Below are positions 7,966-16,492 of a stretch of 64,000 bases of DNA, one piece after another. The DNA is taken from contig OX638329.1 of NCBI GenBank assembly GCA_951812755.1, forward strand, positions 6,191,107 through 6,255,106, read 5' to 3'. Each line of letters opens with the position of its first letter. Position 1 is the first letter of the stretch. Position numbers and translations under genes: made by a program. The DNA comes from an uncultured Latescibacterota bacterium. GTDB taxonomy: Bacteria; Latescibacterota; UBA2968. The notes under the pieces are model-generated. The model saw only the letters and a list, made by a program, of their open reading frames with translations. It had not been told where the DNA came from and ran no database searches.

Positions 7966-9281
7966 TTATGATCGCAGATGATGCGACGTATCTCGATTTG
8001 TCGCTTTACGGTGGGCAGAATGTGGATACGCCGAATATCGACGGTTTGGCGCGGGATGGTCTGGTTTTTAATCGGGCGTATTTGCCAATGGCGATGTGCA
8101 ATCCGTGCCGTACGGCGCTTTATACGGGGTTGTATCCGGCGCGCAATGGGTCGTGCTGGAATCATTCTGCTGCGCGTCCGGGGACGAGGAGTCTTCCGCA
8201 TTTTCTGGGGGATCTGGGGTATCGCGTGGGGCTTTGTGGCAAGAAGCACGTTGGTCCCAATAAGAGTTTTCCATTTGAATATGTGCCGGGTATTGAGGGG
8301 GGGTGTACGCATCCCGATCCCGAGTTTGGCGTTGAGGGTATTCGCGCGTTTGTGGATCAAGATCGGGATGCGCCTTTTTGTCTTGTGACGGGTCTTTTTG
8401 AGCCGCACGCGCCGTGGACGCTGGGCAATCCCGAGCATTTTGATCGGGATGCGTTGAAGTTGCCTCCGTATCTGGCGGATACAGAGGAGACGCGGAGTGA
8501 TTATGCCAAATATTTGGCGGAGATCGAGGTGCTGGATCAGGAGGTGGGTGAGATTCTGGCGGTGCTGGATGAGAGCGGGCAGGCGGATAATACGCTGGTG
8601 ATTTTTACGTCTGAACAGGGGTCGCAGTTTCCCGGGTGCAAGTGGACGAATTGGAATACGGGTGTTCATACGGGTTTTATTGTGCGCTGGCCCGGCGTGG
8701 TGAAGCCGGGATATACCGATGCGGTTATTCAGTATGAAGATGTTGCGCCTACGCTGATTGAGGCTGCGGGGGGTGATTCAGGGGCGATTGATTTTGATGG
8801 GTCGAGTTTTATGTCTGTGCTTTTGGGCGAGGCAGATGTGCATCGGGATTTCGCGTATTTTATGCATAATAATATTCCCGAGGGTCCGCCCTATCCGATC
8901 CGCGCGGTGACGGATGGTACGTATCATTATATCCGCAATTTGACGCTCGAGGCGATCTATATTGAGAAGCATCTGATGGGTCAGTTTCGATGGCACCAGT
9001 ACTGGCCGACGTGGGTTTTTGATACGACGTTTAATGAGCATACGCGGTTTTTGGTGGATCGGTACATGCGCCGCCCCCCCGAGCAGTTGTATCGCATGGA
9101 TGAGGATCCCTGCGAGTTGAATAATCTATCTGATGATCCCGCGCACGCAGAGACGAAGAAACGCCTGTCTGCCGAGCTTGACTGCTGGATGAAACAACAG
9201 GGCGATCCCGGCGCTGAGATCGATACAGAAGACCAATGGCAAGCGGCGAAGCAGGGGAAGCACTTTGAGAGGCAATTGTGA
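7947..9281 (+). CDS. S1-family sulfatase
   Basis: A 444-residue sulfatase with metal site NILIMIADDATYLDLSLYG and activation motif CNPCR (residues 51-55) followed by TALYTGLYP. Cys51 is the expected formylglycine. GLCGKKHVGP replaces the more usual GKWHLG, and FTSEQGSQFPGCKWTNW gives the second metal site. This resembles heparan N-sulfatase/sulfamidase-like members (ADDxxY start, SEQG), but that is tentative. AAGGAGGGG precedes the ATG by four bases, inside the end of the previous gene, indicating coupled translation. Confidence 0.93.
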   Translation: MEPNILIMIADDATYLDLSLYGGQNVDTPNIDGLARDGLVFNRAYLPMAMCNPCRTALYTGLYPARNGSCWNHSAARPGTRSLPHFLGDLGYRVGLCGKKHVGPNKSFPFEYVPGIEGGCTHPDPEFGVEGIRAFVDQDRDAPFCLVTGLFEPHAPWTLGNPEHFDRDALKLPPYLADTEETRSDYAKYLAEIEVLDQEVGEILAVLDESGQADNTLVIFTSEQGSQFPGCKWTNWNTGVHTGFIVRWPGVVKPGYTDAVIQYEDVAPTLIEAAGGDSGAIDFDGSSFMSVLLGEADVHRDFAYFMHNNIPEGPPYPIRAVTDGTYHYIRNLTLEAIYIEKHLMGQFRWHQYWPTWVFDTTFNEHTRFLVDRYMRRPPEQLYRMDEDPCELNNLSDDPAHAETKKRLSAELDCWMKQQGDPGAEIDTEDQWQAAKQGKHFERQL

Positions 9282-9394
9282 GTAGCTGATATTGGTATGC
9301 GAGAATTTGGCACTAATGCTGTATATTATTGGGATGTGGAGGTAGCCGGAGTTTCGCGTTGTCGAAATGCAAGACTTTGGAGAAAGGATTGATC

Positions 9395-10900
9395 ATGAGC
9401 AGTCAGGATTCGCTTTTTGCCGATAGCGGGCTCCCGCCGCAATTGGTCGCTGACTTGCGCCGGTTTAATCCCTGGTGGGAAGGTGACCCCATGCCTCTGC
9501 AACCGCAAACGCGCCGCCATCTGGTCGCGCAGATACGCCGCCGTCTGGATGCAGAGATAGCTCCGATCATCGTGGTGCGAGGCCCGCGCCAGGTAGGAAA
9601 AACAACAGCACAGTTTCAAATTATTGCGGATTTGCTCGACGAAGGCGTGTCCCCCACAAGTATCCTTCGCGTACAGTTTGATGAATTGGCATCGTTGCAA
9701 AGGATAGAGGATCCGATTCTCGCTATTTCCCGCTGGTTTGAACGAAAGATAACAGGGGCGCGTTTCAATGCGTTAGCGCGAGATGGCCAGAAGGCATATC
9801 TCTTTTTTGACGAGATTCAGAATCTGGACGGCTGGCATGCACAACTGAAATCCCTTGTAGATCATGCTTCAGTAAAAGTTGTCGTTACTGGAAGTTCTGC
9901 ACTGAAGATTGAAAGGGGCCGGGATAGTCTGGCAGGACGCATTAACACCATTGAGGCGGGGGTGCTTTCGCTGACCGAAATCGGCGCGTTGCGCGAGTTG
10001 GAAATGCCGAAGCCATTCCTGCAGGATAACGGTCTGCGTTTTCTGATTGACAAGAATTTCTGGCGGGAACTGCGTGTTCATGGTGAGGATAACACGGGAT
10101 TTCGGAATGAGGCGTTTCGGCATTTTTCAGAGCGCGGCGGCTATCCCATCGTTCACAAACAGAAGGATGTCGAATGGGCTGTGCTTGCAGATCAGTTGAA
10201 CGAGACCGTGATTAAGCGCGTGATCCAACACGATCTTCGGGTTGGTGATCGCGGGCGAACGAGAGATCCTCAATTGCTTGAAGAACTTTTTCGCCTGACT
10301 TGTCGCTACGCTGGGCAGGCGCCGACGGTTTCAATGCTTGCGGACGAGGCGCACCTATCGCTTGGCGCAAATATCGGTAGCCAGCGCGTGACGCACTATT
10401 TGAGATTTCTCGGTGATACACTTCTGATTCGATTGATTCCACCGCTTGAAATACGGCTCAAAAGAAAGCGGGGGAGTTCCAAACTTTGTCTGGTTGATCA
10501 CGGCTTGCGAGCCAGTTGGCTTCAAGAGCAGATTCCATTGACGTCGGAAGCCCTGACAGAGCGTCCCGAACTCACCACATTAGCCGGGCATCTTTCGGAG
10601 AGTATTTTCGGCGCAACTGCCTCGACGATTCACGGATTGGACATCGCCCATTTTCCCGAACGGGGAATAGACCGTGAAGTGGATTTTGTTTTGACTGTCG
10701 GTGCTCAACGCGTGCCGGTAGAAATCAAATATCAACGCAGGATAGATCCCTTACGGGATACGCTGGGTATTCGGTCTTTTCTGGAAAAGTCAGTGAACAA
10801 TGCCGCTTTTGGCCTGCTGATCACACAGGACAATGCCGAAGAAGTTGACGATCCCCGAATTGTTAGCATGCCCCTGTCAACCTTCATGCTTCTCAGATGA
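9395..10900 (+). CDS. AAA-family ATPase with DUF4143-type C-terminus
   Basis: A 501-residue P-loop ATPase. Walker A is GPRQVGKT (63-70) and Walker B is YLFFDE (135-140), followed by VVVTGSSALKIERGRDSLAGR (sensor and arginine-containing loop). The C-terminal third (about 280-470) has the DUF4143 pattern, ending EVDFVLTVGAQRVPVEIKYQ, which resembles a nuclease-type E-x-K strand. Such stand-alone ATPases are widespread with unknown function and often travel with mobile DNA. GGAGAAAGG fixes the ATG; an upstream ATG gives an implausible 22-residue extension. Confidence 0.88.
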   Translation: MSSQDSLFADSGLPPQLVADLRRFNPWWEGDPMPLQPQTRRHLVAQIRRRLDAEIAPIIVVRGPRQVGKTTAQFQIIADLLDEGVSPTSILRVQFDELASLQRIEDPILAISRWFERKITGARFNALARDGQKAYLFFDEIQNLDGWHAQLKSLVDHASVKVVVTGSSALKIERGRDSLAGRINTIEAGVLSLTEIGALRELEMPKPFLQDNGLRFLIDKNFWRELRVHGEDNTGFRNEAFRHFSERGGYPIVHKQKDVEWAVLADQLNETVIKRVIQHDLRVGDRGRTRDPQLLEELFRLTCRYAGQAPTVSMLADEAHLSLGANIGSQRVTHYLRFLGDTLLIRLIPPLEIRLKRKRGSSKLCLVDHGLRASWLQEQIPLTSEALTERPELTTLAGHLSESIFGATASTIHGLDIAHFPERGIDREVDFVLTVGAQRVPVEIKYQRRIDPLRDTLGIRSFLEKSVNNAAFGLLITQDNAEEVDDPRIVSMPLSTFMLLR

Positions 10901-10925
10901 TGGGATGTGAAAAAACTGTCTGGAT

Positions 10926-10960
10926 CAGAGCCTGCACTGGAAGGGTTCTATCCAGTGATG
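10926..10960. repeat. R2 hairpin repeat, copy 1
   Basis: CAGAGCCTG followed by CACTGGA...TCCAGTG arms around a nine-base loop. Related copies lie at 12505-12539 and, inverted, at 48371-48405. Confidence 0.75.
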
Positions 10961-11044
10961 GGAGGATGGGCAGGATGGGGATTTGGCGGGATAAGCGCAA
11001 TAAATTGCTTACCCAACCAGAGGCGCTGAAAGGATGCAGAGATT

Positions 11045-11063
11045 CTCTACACACTGTGTAGAG
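11045..11063. promoter_or_regulatory. Perfect 19-bp palindrome
   Basis: CTCTACACACTGTGTAGAG has nine-base arms around one central base, the form of a dimeric repressor operator or a tight hairpin. It is 170 bases upstream of the HEPN gene. No promoter was clearly identified next to it, so the function is open. Confidence 0.4.
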
Positions 11064-11232
11064 AGTTGAGCAGGAGAAATTTCTCTTGGAACAAATGGAT
11101 TAAATCATACTGAAAGAAGCGTTTATATCTCATGAATGAAAATTTCTCAGACAATGACTAATTGATGTCGCCGGTTCTCGATGCAACACAGCGGTAGGTA
11201 TTGGACGCGCTCAAAAAAACCGGAGAGATTAT

Positions 11233-12003
11233 ATGACAAAGTGTAAAAAGGAATGCTTACATCTACGAAAGCGATTACAGGAGGAAAGATATAAAGTCTT
11301 GGAAGACGGAGAAAACTGGCTCACAATAGTGCAAGCAATCGAGGCAGTGGGAAAAGCCATAGTGTTATCCCAAACGAAACCCACAGCATTAGCTAAAAAG
11401 CGTGTAAATGGCTTGGCCGATTTGATAGAGCCGCTTCAAGAGTTCATAAAAAAGCATCACCCAATAGCAAGTCAGGAAGAAGAGGATTTTAAGGATCTCC
11501 TGGAGGAGGTTCGCCAAGTAAGGAACGCCGAGGTACACACAGGAGCGTCAGCACGAGCAGCAGCGAAAATAGCAACCACGGTAGGAATCTATCTGGAGGA
11601 TACTTTGATGGCAGCAAGTGGCGCAGGAAAAAATGTGAAAGCGTATATACAAAGAGAAGTGTTACAAGCCTATACATGGCAAAATCTGGACGAGTGCAGA
11701 CGACAGATATTGATACACTCTTTCTCCTACTTACCCATAAAGGTCAAAAACGAATGGAAAATGTTATCGGACGCGAATTTGGCAGAATACTTGGCAGATC
11801 AAAACGCAAAAGAATTGTGGAAACAGAGGGTAGAATGTGCGATGGAAAAGGGACTGAAAATAGAACCCGCCAAGGAAGTGAAACAAACCGACAGCAAGAA
11901 ATGTGCTCTTGATAAAATGAACGGGAAAGCAGCAATTGTTACCGAAGGAGAAGAGAAGAACAAGGACTTGGTAGGGATCATTACCCCATTCGATTTACTT
12001 TAG
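11233..12003 (+). CDS. HEPN-motif protein with CBS-like C-terminal tail
   Basis: A 256-residue protein rich in Lys and Glu. Residues 90-100 contain VRQVRNAEVHTG: an R-N-x3-H sequence that matches the Rx4-6H active motif of HEPN RNases, set in an all-helical region. The last 25 residues (AAIVTEGEEKNKDLVGIITPFDLL) look like the final strand-helix of a CBS repeat, but a complete CBS pair is absent. The codon use is A-rich compared with the sulfatase genes, suggesting transfer. No standard antitoxin adjoins; the next ORF may be a partner. The function is unproven. Confidence 0.6.
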   Translation: MTKCKKECLHLRKRLQEERYKVLEDGENWLTIVQAIEAVGKAIVLSQTKPTALAKKRVNGLADLIEPLQEFIKKHHPIASQEEEDFKDLLEEVRQVRNAEVHTGASARAAAKIATTVGIYLEDTLMAASGAGKNVKAYIQREVLQAYTWQNLDECRRQILIHSFSYLPIKVKNEWKMLSDANLAEYLADQNAKELWKQRVECAMEKGLKIEPAKEVKQTDSKKCALDKMNGKAAIVTEGEEKNKDLVGIITPFDLL

Positions 12004-12032
12004 CCGCGCCTTGTAGTGAAGATGATAAGGCG

Positions 12033-12401
12033 ATGGGTTTGCGCTCGGTTTTGTCAGCTTGGTATATTTTCGGTTGTAAAGACGTGCGTCACATTTCCTG
12101 GTTTCTGGCTGCAATAAAAGACTCGATAGTTAAAATAACTGCCGATCTTGAGAGGCTCAAAAATAATCCACCAAAACTCACGAAACCCCAGAAACGTACA
12201 GACGAAATATCTCATTGGGAGAAGGAGTTATTCAATGCAAAGGAGGTATATCGCCGTCAAAAAGAAGAAAAGGATCGTATGCGTGCCATAAAAATCCAAA
12301 ACCTCGCCAAGATGCGGGCAGATTTAGCATTGACGAAAGCATCTTACGATAGCATCAATGCGTTGCACACGAAAGCGGTCTTTGAATTGTCAAAAAAATA
12401 A
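12033..12401 (+). CDS. Hypothetical coiled-coil protein
   Basis: A 122-residue reading frame 29 bases after the HEPN gene. Residues 30-118 are strongly helical and charged (VKITADLERLKNN, RRQKEEKDRMRAIK), consistent with a coiled coil. The start lacks a convincing ribosome site. It may be a real partner of the upstream gene or a decayed remnant. I do not recognise the family. Confidence 0.4.
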   Translation: MGLRSVLSAWYIFGCKDVRHISWFLAAIKDSIVKITADLERLKNNPPKLTKPQKRTDEISHWEKELFNAKEVYRRQKEEKDRMRAIKIQNLAKMRADLALTKASYDSINALHTKAVFELSKK

Positions 12402-12809
12402 GGACTGAACGCTATTCGGTCAATAAAAGGCAATGAACTATGAAACGGTGGAGGTACCTCGGTTTTTGGACAACTGAACGGAAAATTGTCTGAATCAGGA
12501 TGGGCAGAGCCTGCACTGGAATGTTTCTATCCAGTGATGGGGGGTTCGCAGGTTTGGCTGGATGAATTGCTTGCCCAACTTGTAGAGGTGCTGAAAGGAT
12601 GAAGAGATTCTCCGCGTCCATCTGCGTTGGGTTGCATGGCGGAAAGGCGTACATATCTTTCACGATACCGTCTGTTCATGAATCAAAATGTACACCTTTG
12701 TAGCCGACACTTGTTCTGCTCCGCATTTATTTTAACAGGTGATCCTTAATATTCAAGTTGTGAACATGGGCGTCATACAGCATATTTCAGGCACAATGAG
12801 GGTGCTTGG
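12402..12809. other. Intergenic stretch with repeat R2
   Basis: No intact gene is visible. It contains an R2 hairpin and sequence related to the region before the HEPN gene. The last 100 bases may be the eroded 5' part of the Rpn-like fragment that follows. Confidence 0.5.
12505..12539. repeat. R2 hairpin repeat, copy 2
   Basis: CAGAGCCTG, then CACTGGA and TCCAGTG arms around a loop, as in the copy at 10926-10960. Confidence 0.75.
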
Positions 12810-13322
12810 GTGTCTGCCAACGCAATTTGTCGCTCAATTTTCTGGATGATGGTATTTTTCTGGCTCAGTATTTGCTTAAGGATGGGTTCTGAGGCGTGGA
12901 TGCGTACGTGTGTTGACAGGGCGACAGACCTGCCGCTGGATGAGTCTGTCAGAGGCGATTTTCTAACTGCTTTGTCTGTATTGGGTGAGTTAGTGCATGA
13001 TCGGAAAATGATTGCTGATCTTATTTCAAAGGAGGGGGTGATGGATCTCATCCGCGAATCATCTTTTGCCCAATACTTGCTTGATCAAGAGATAGAGGAA
13101 AACAAAGAACAGTGGATTAAGCAAGGCATTGAGCAAGGAGAAAGAGAACGCGCTATTGAAGATATCCTCGACGTATTGGCGATTCGATTTGGCCTCTCCG
13201 AGACACATCCCTTATCCGCTCGCATTGCGGCGATTGACGATTTGCAACGTCTCAAGCAGTTGCACCGCTCGGCGATCCAGGTGTCCAATATCGAGGCATT
13301 TCAGGATATGTTAGAGGTGTGA
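12810..13322 (+). pseudogene. C-terminal remnant of an Rpn/PD-(D/E)XK transposase-like protein
   Basis: The convincing part starts near 12900 (residues RATDLPLDESVRGDFLTALSVL) and runs to the stop. It contains the charged linker KQGIEQGERERAIEDILDVLAIRF and a closing helical domain ending IEAFQDMLEV. This is the usual C-terminal half of Rpn-type 'recombination-promoting nuclease' proteins, whose catalytic N-terminal domain is missing here. The first 30 residues of the open frame look non-native. A strong terminator follows about 55 bases later. Confidence 0.6.
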
Positions 13323-13377
13323 CGCGATTGCCCAACCTCAGACAAAAAACGCATCCGCATCTCAGATTTGCACACGA

Positions 13378-13441
13378 AAAAAACCGCTCGCCATAACTTC
13401 AGTGCCTGTGCTGAAGTGCTTTTATTTAGTGAGCGGTTTTT
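13378..13441 (+). terminator. Rho-independent terminator with nested hairpins
   Basis: Outer arms AAAAAACCGCTC and GAGCGGTTTTT enclose an inner ACTTCAG/CTGAAGT hairpin, with a T run at the 3' side. The A run at the 5' side means it could work on both strands. It follows the Rpn-like remnant. Confidence 0.75.
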
Positions 13442-13615
13442 CATGGTGATCAGCTCAGACAGCATCCTTTTGTGATTTTGAACTGGCCTGAGAGGTGGCC
13501 CCGCCTGTGCGGAAAGCCTGCACACAGACAGGCATTTGTACTCCGCTCGTGGTTAATCATTAAGAATATCGATCTTTCCGCAATATGAAACGCCAAATAA
13601 AGGAAGAAGTGTTCA

Positions 13616-14296
13616 ATGGCTGACTTAACTGCTCGCGAAAGCGAAAGACAGCGTGTCCAGAAAGTTGGGCAAGTATATCGCGACAAAGGCTATGATGTGT
13701 TGATCGAACCTCAGGGCGATCAATTACCTGATTTTTTACAGGCATTTCGGCCAGATTTGATTGTACATAAAGGCGATGAACATATTGTGGTCGAAGTAAG
13801 AACGCGTGGGCAGGTTTCTGATTTTCCTCAAGTAAATGAATTGGCAAAAGTTGTCAGAAATGAGGCTGACTGGAAATTTGAGTTGTTTTTATTAGGGCCA
13901 GAAAATTCATTTTTTATGAATGGGGCTTCACCGCTCACAGTTGAAGAAATTCGCTCAAAAAGGAAAGAAGTGGCTTTATTTTTCCAAAATGGACATTTAG
14001 AGGCTGCATTTCTCATGGGGTGGTCTTTGGTGGAGGCGATATTGAGAATTCTGGCGGTGAAAGAGGAAATAGCGGGTAAAACTGCAACACCCGATTATCT
14101 GCTTAAGCAAATGACTTTTGAAGGGATCATTGCACGAGAAACATATCACGATCTCAAACACGCACAAAAAACGCGAGATGCAATTGCTCATGGTTTTAAG
14201 TCGTCGCAACTCACTGTTGAGACGGTGCAGGAATTGATTGATTTGATTGATGGGGAGCTATTACAAGAATTGGATAATGTAGCAGAGGAGTCGTAA
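13616..14296 (+). CDS. Restriction-nuclease-like plus HEPN-like two-domain protein
   Basis: A 226-residue protein. Residues 1-95 have a PD-(D/E)XK-like arrangement: PDFLQAFRPDLIVHKGDEHIVVEVRTR, with Asp and the E-V-R strand, close to the AHJR-like REase group. Residues 120-215 are helical and contain TRDAIAHGF, an R-x4-H HEPN-type motif. The final E-x-K position is occupied by Arg, so catalysis is uncertain. AAGGAAG precedes the ATG. It has its own gap on both sides and no obvious antitoxin. An anti-phage or toxin function is inference. Confidence 0.7.
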   Translation: MADLTARESERQRVQKVGQVYRDKGYDVLIEPQGDQLPDFLQAFRPDLIVHKGDEHIVVEVRTRGQVSDFPQVNELAKVVRNEADWKFELFLLGPENSFFMNGASPLTVEEIRSKRKEVALFFQNGHLEAAFLMGWSLVEAILRILAVKEEIAGKTATPDYLLKQMTFEGIIARETYHDLKHAQKTRDAIAHGFKSSQLTVETVQELIDLIDGELLQELDNVAEES

Positions 14297-14335
14297 CTTA
14301 AGGTCTTTTTTCGGGAACTATCCCGTAAAATGACG

Positions 14336-14351
14336 ATACCATAATTGGTAT
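14336..14351. promoter_or_regulatory. Palindrome upstream of a promoter
   Basis: ATACCATAATTGGTAT has perfect ATACCA/TGGTAT arms. It lies 20 bases before a -35 box and could be an operator for the small gene at 14459. Confidence 0.35.
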
Positions 14352-14371
14352 GAGTTATTAACTTATTGCCG

Positions 14372-14400
14372 TTGACAAACTTATTATGGTAAGTTACATT
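14372..14400 (+). promoter_or_regulatory. Sigma-70-type promoter
   Basis: Consensus TTGACA, a 17-base spacer and TACATT. It would drive the small coiled-coil gene that starts about 59 bases downstream. Confidence 0.55.
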
Positions 14401-14458
14401 ATTGTAAGTGTAATGGGTTAAAGACTTGTATAGGTAGTTGACTCATAAGAGGTATAAA

Positions 14459-14656
14459 ATGAACGGGATTAGAACTGTTACAGATGTAAGATTGGAGCGT
14501 ATAGAAGGTCGTCTTGAGAATATAGAAAACTGCCTTGTTACTCTGGTGAGGGATCAGTCCACTTTAGTACATTCACAGGACGAAACAAATAAGTTACTAC
14601 GTGAGTTAGTAAAAGGTCAAAAAGAAACGAACACTTTATTGCGCCACATCGCATAG
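14459..14656 (+). CDS. Small coiled-coil protein
   Basis: 65 residues with heptad-like spacing throughout (VRLERIEGRLENIENCLVTLV...LLRELVKGQ...LLRHIA). AGAGGT sits seven bases before this ATG, and a consensus promoter lies upstream; an upstream in-frame ATG is less well placed. It resembles short coiled-coil proteins found in phage and mobile DNA. The function is unknown. Confidence 0.5.
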   Translation: MNGIRTVTDVRLERIEGRLENIENCLVTLVRDQSTLVHSQDETNKLLRELVKGQKETNTLLRHIA

Positions 14657-14665
14657 TCTATAACA

Positions 14666-14770
14666 TCAGAAGCGTTTGAAGCGCGATTTAACGCCAAATA
14701 ACCACACAAACAACGCGACCGCGACGATGCGTCGCACGGATCGAGTCTTGATAAACTTGCTAAGGTACAT
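14666..14770 (-). CDS. 34-residue basic membrane peptide (type I toxin-like)
   Basis: Read on the minus strand this is ATG to TGA, 35 codons. The peptide starts MYLSKFIKTRSVRR, has a hydrophobic helix IVAVALFVWLFGV, and ends with KSRFKRF: one membrane segment between two basic ends. AGGAGG is placed five bases before the ATG, a near-ideal site, the main reason for calling a gene this short. It converges on the coiled-coil gene, and a 13-bp perfect hairpin lies about 70 bases upstream of its start. The shape matches type I toxins or small membrane effectors; no antisense RNA was identified. Confidence 0.5.
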   Translation of the reverse strand: MYLSKFIKTRSVRRIVAVALFVWLFGVKSRFKRF

Positions 14771-14839
14771 TGCTACCTCCTGTGGTTTGAGTGACCGCAG
14801 ATAAATACTCCTAACGGTTGGAGAGTTTATTGGGACTCA

Positions 14840-14871
14840 TGTGGGGGTGATGGTAGGACATCACCCCCACA
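14840..14871. repeat. Strong 13-bp hairpin
   Basis: TGTGGGGGTGATG and CATCACCCCCACA arms around a six-base loop. There is no T run, so a terminator is unlikely. It stands between the small peptide gene and the next small + strand gene and might be a structured leader or a short repeat. Confidence 0.55.
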
Positions 14872-14986
14872 ATATATAGAGGTTCGGAGTTTCAATCAAC
14901 GGACAGATTGGCAGGATGGAGTGGGCATGTCAAATTTTCGAAAAGCCTGCCATTTTGTCACGTACACCATAAAAAGGGGGTTGAAG

Positions 14987-15148
14987 ATGTCTAAGACCAT
15001 GATGGAAGAACAGTTGATACCGCGCATTGATGACACTCCGGAGAATGTAGCAAAGGCGTTGATGAATCCATCTAATAATAGTGTAATAACTTCTAAACGC
15101 TCAGTAAAGACCAAAAGGCGCAAAAAATCGAAACGAGTGCGTAAATAA
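14987..15148 (+). CDS. Hypothetical small basic protein
   Basis: 53 residues. The first half is acidic (MEEQLIPRIDDTPENVAKALM) and the last 15 are almost all Lys and Arg (KTKRRKKSKRVRK). GGGGG stands seven bases before the ATG. This start is preferred over an ATG 66 bases upstream. No family is recognised; the basic tail suggests nucleic acid binding. It ends 94 bases before the IS1595 transposase. Confidence 0.4.
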   Translation: MSKTMMEEQLIPRIDDTPENVAKALMNPSNNSVITSKRSVKTKRRKKSKRVRK

Positions 15149-15242
15149 ATCCGATTTTTGTGGCCGACTTCAGACTTTCTACATATACTTATATCAAGTA
15201 CATAAGCGCATCATTTAAACATTTAACGCTTGAGGTAAGTAT

Positions 15243-16163
15243 ATGCCACAGAATAGTTTATCACTCATCGAACTACTCAATAAGTTTCCGGATGATGCCA
15301 CAGCGGAGCAATGGTTTGTTGAGACTCGTTGGCCTGATGGGATAGAGTGCCCCCATTGTGAGTATGACGATATTCAGCTTAACAGTTCGCATAAGACTCA
15401 ACCGTATAGATGTAGGGCTTGTCAACGTCATTTCTCTGTTCGCGTTGGGACGGTTCTACAAGGTAGCCGTATAGGTTACCAGAAGTGGGCTATTGCTATC
15501 TATTTACTCACATCATCGCCTAAAGGTATATCAAGCATACAACTCGGCAAGGATTTGGGAATTCCACAAAAGACGGCTTGGTATCTTGCTCATCGTATTA
15601 GGGAAGGTTGGAAAGGGTCACAAGACTTATACGATGGACCTGTTGAAGTAGATGAAACCTATATTGGCGGGAAAGAGCATAATAAACATGCTAAGAAGAA
15701 GTTGAAGATAGGACCTGGAACCGCTGGAAAGATACCAGTTGTAGGTGCGAGAGATAGGGACACCGGAAAAGTTTCTATGAGGGTTGTAGAGGAAGTGGAT
15801 AAAACGACCCTTCACAACTTTATCAGGATAAGAGTTCGTAACGGCTCGAAGGTATATACTGACGGTAGCGATGTCTATAATGATCTAAACTTTGTAGAGC
15901 ATGGAAAGGTTATTCACTCTCGCGGACAATATGTTGATGGTGATATTACCACGAATAGTATTGAGTCGGTTTGGGCTATCGTTAAAAGAAGTTACAAGGG
16001 CATCTATCACTATATGAGCCGGAAGCACCTTCAAAGGTATATGGCAGAGTTTCAGGGCAGGCACAACAACAAACAGGCTGGAGCCATTGAACGGATGACC
16101 AGCCTGTTTAGAGGAATGATAGGTAGAAGATTGAAGTTTGAGGAGCTTACTAAAGACGGTTAA
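15243..16163 (+). CDS. IS1595-family (ISXO2-like) transposase
   Basis: 306 residues. An N-terminal zinc ribbon (CPHC...CRAC, residues 36-60) precedes a DDE-type domain: VEVDETYIGG gives the first Asp, VYTDGSDVY the second and NSIESVWAIVKRSYKG the acidic end, followed by the conserved YHYMSRKHLQRY. That is a full-length, apparently intact transposase. I could not define terminal inverted repeats or target duplications with confidence, so the element limits are unknown. Small genes downstream could be passengers. Confidence 0.9.
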   Translation: MPQNSLSLIELLNKFPDDATAEQWFVETRWPDGIECPHCEYDDIQLNSSHKTQPYRCRACQRHFSVRVGTVLQGSRIGYQKWAIAIYLLTSSPKGISSIQLGKDLGIPQKTAWYLAHRIREGWKGSQDLYDGPVEVDETYIGGKEHNKHAKKKLKIGPGTAGKIPVVGARDRDTGKVSMRVVEEVDKTTLHNFIRIRVRNGSKVYTDGSDVYNDLNFVEHGKVIHSRGQYVDGDITTNSIESVWAIVKRSYKGIYHYMSRKHLQRYMAEFQGRHNNKQAGAIERMTSLFRGMIGRRLKFEELTKDG

Positions 16164-16181
16164 GAAATAATCAATTTGAGG

Positions 16182-16227
16182 TTGACAAAAATAATCAGAT
16201 TTGATATGTTGTGAAAGTTTACAACAT
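16182..16227 (+). promoter_or_regulatory. Promoter with overlapping operator
   Basis: TTGACA, a 17-base spacer and TATGTT. The -10 box is the left arm of an ATGTTGT/ACAACAT inverted repeat with an eight-base centre, so a dimeric repressor could block the promoter. It precedes the 78-residue acidic gene. Confidence 0.5.
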
Positions 16228-16254
16228 CAAATAACTATCTTTAAGGAAAAGGTT

Positions 16255-16491
16255 ATGGATAAAGATCAAGAAAGGACAGAGAAGCCTCAAGATACACAGA
16301 GGAATGAACCTGATACACAGAGGAATGAACCTGATATAATTTCACACTCAGACCCAAGAGAGATTCAAAGACGAGACTTAGAGATTCAGGAAAGAATGAA
16401 TGTGGAAGGTCCTCCTATTGAGCCTCCAAGTCGAGGAGATTCAGACCAAGGCGGAAAGGACGGTAGTAGCGAAGGAGAATCTAAAGACTAA
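16255..16491 (+). CDS. Hypothetical small disordered acidic protein
   Basis: 78 residues, nearly all hydrophilic. The heptad DTQRNEP occurs twice in tandem from an exact 21-bp DNA duplication. AAGGAAAAGG precedes the ATG. No family is recognised. Its stop lies beside the stop of the convergent membrane-protein gene. The promoter and operator just upstream suggest it is really expressed, possibly as a regulator of the island. Confidence 0.45.
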   Translation: MDKDQERTEKPQDTQRNEPDTQRNEPDIISHSDPREIQRRDLEIQERMNVEGPPIEPPSRGDSDQGGKDGSSEGESKD

Positions 16492-16492
16492 C

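Larger units (their letters stand above)
10901..11232. other. Intergenic stretch with repeat R2 and a palindrome
   Basis: No gene is seen. It holds an R2 hairpin and, after GCTGAAAGGATG, the perfect palindrome described separately. Its first half resembles 12475-12615, so about 150 bases are duplicated around the HEPN gene. Confidence 0.6.
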
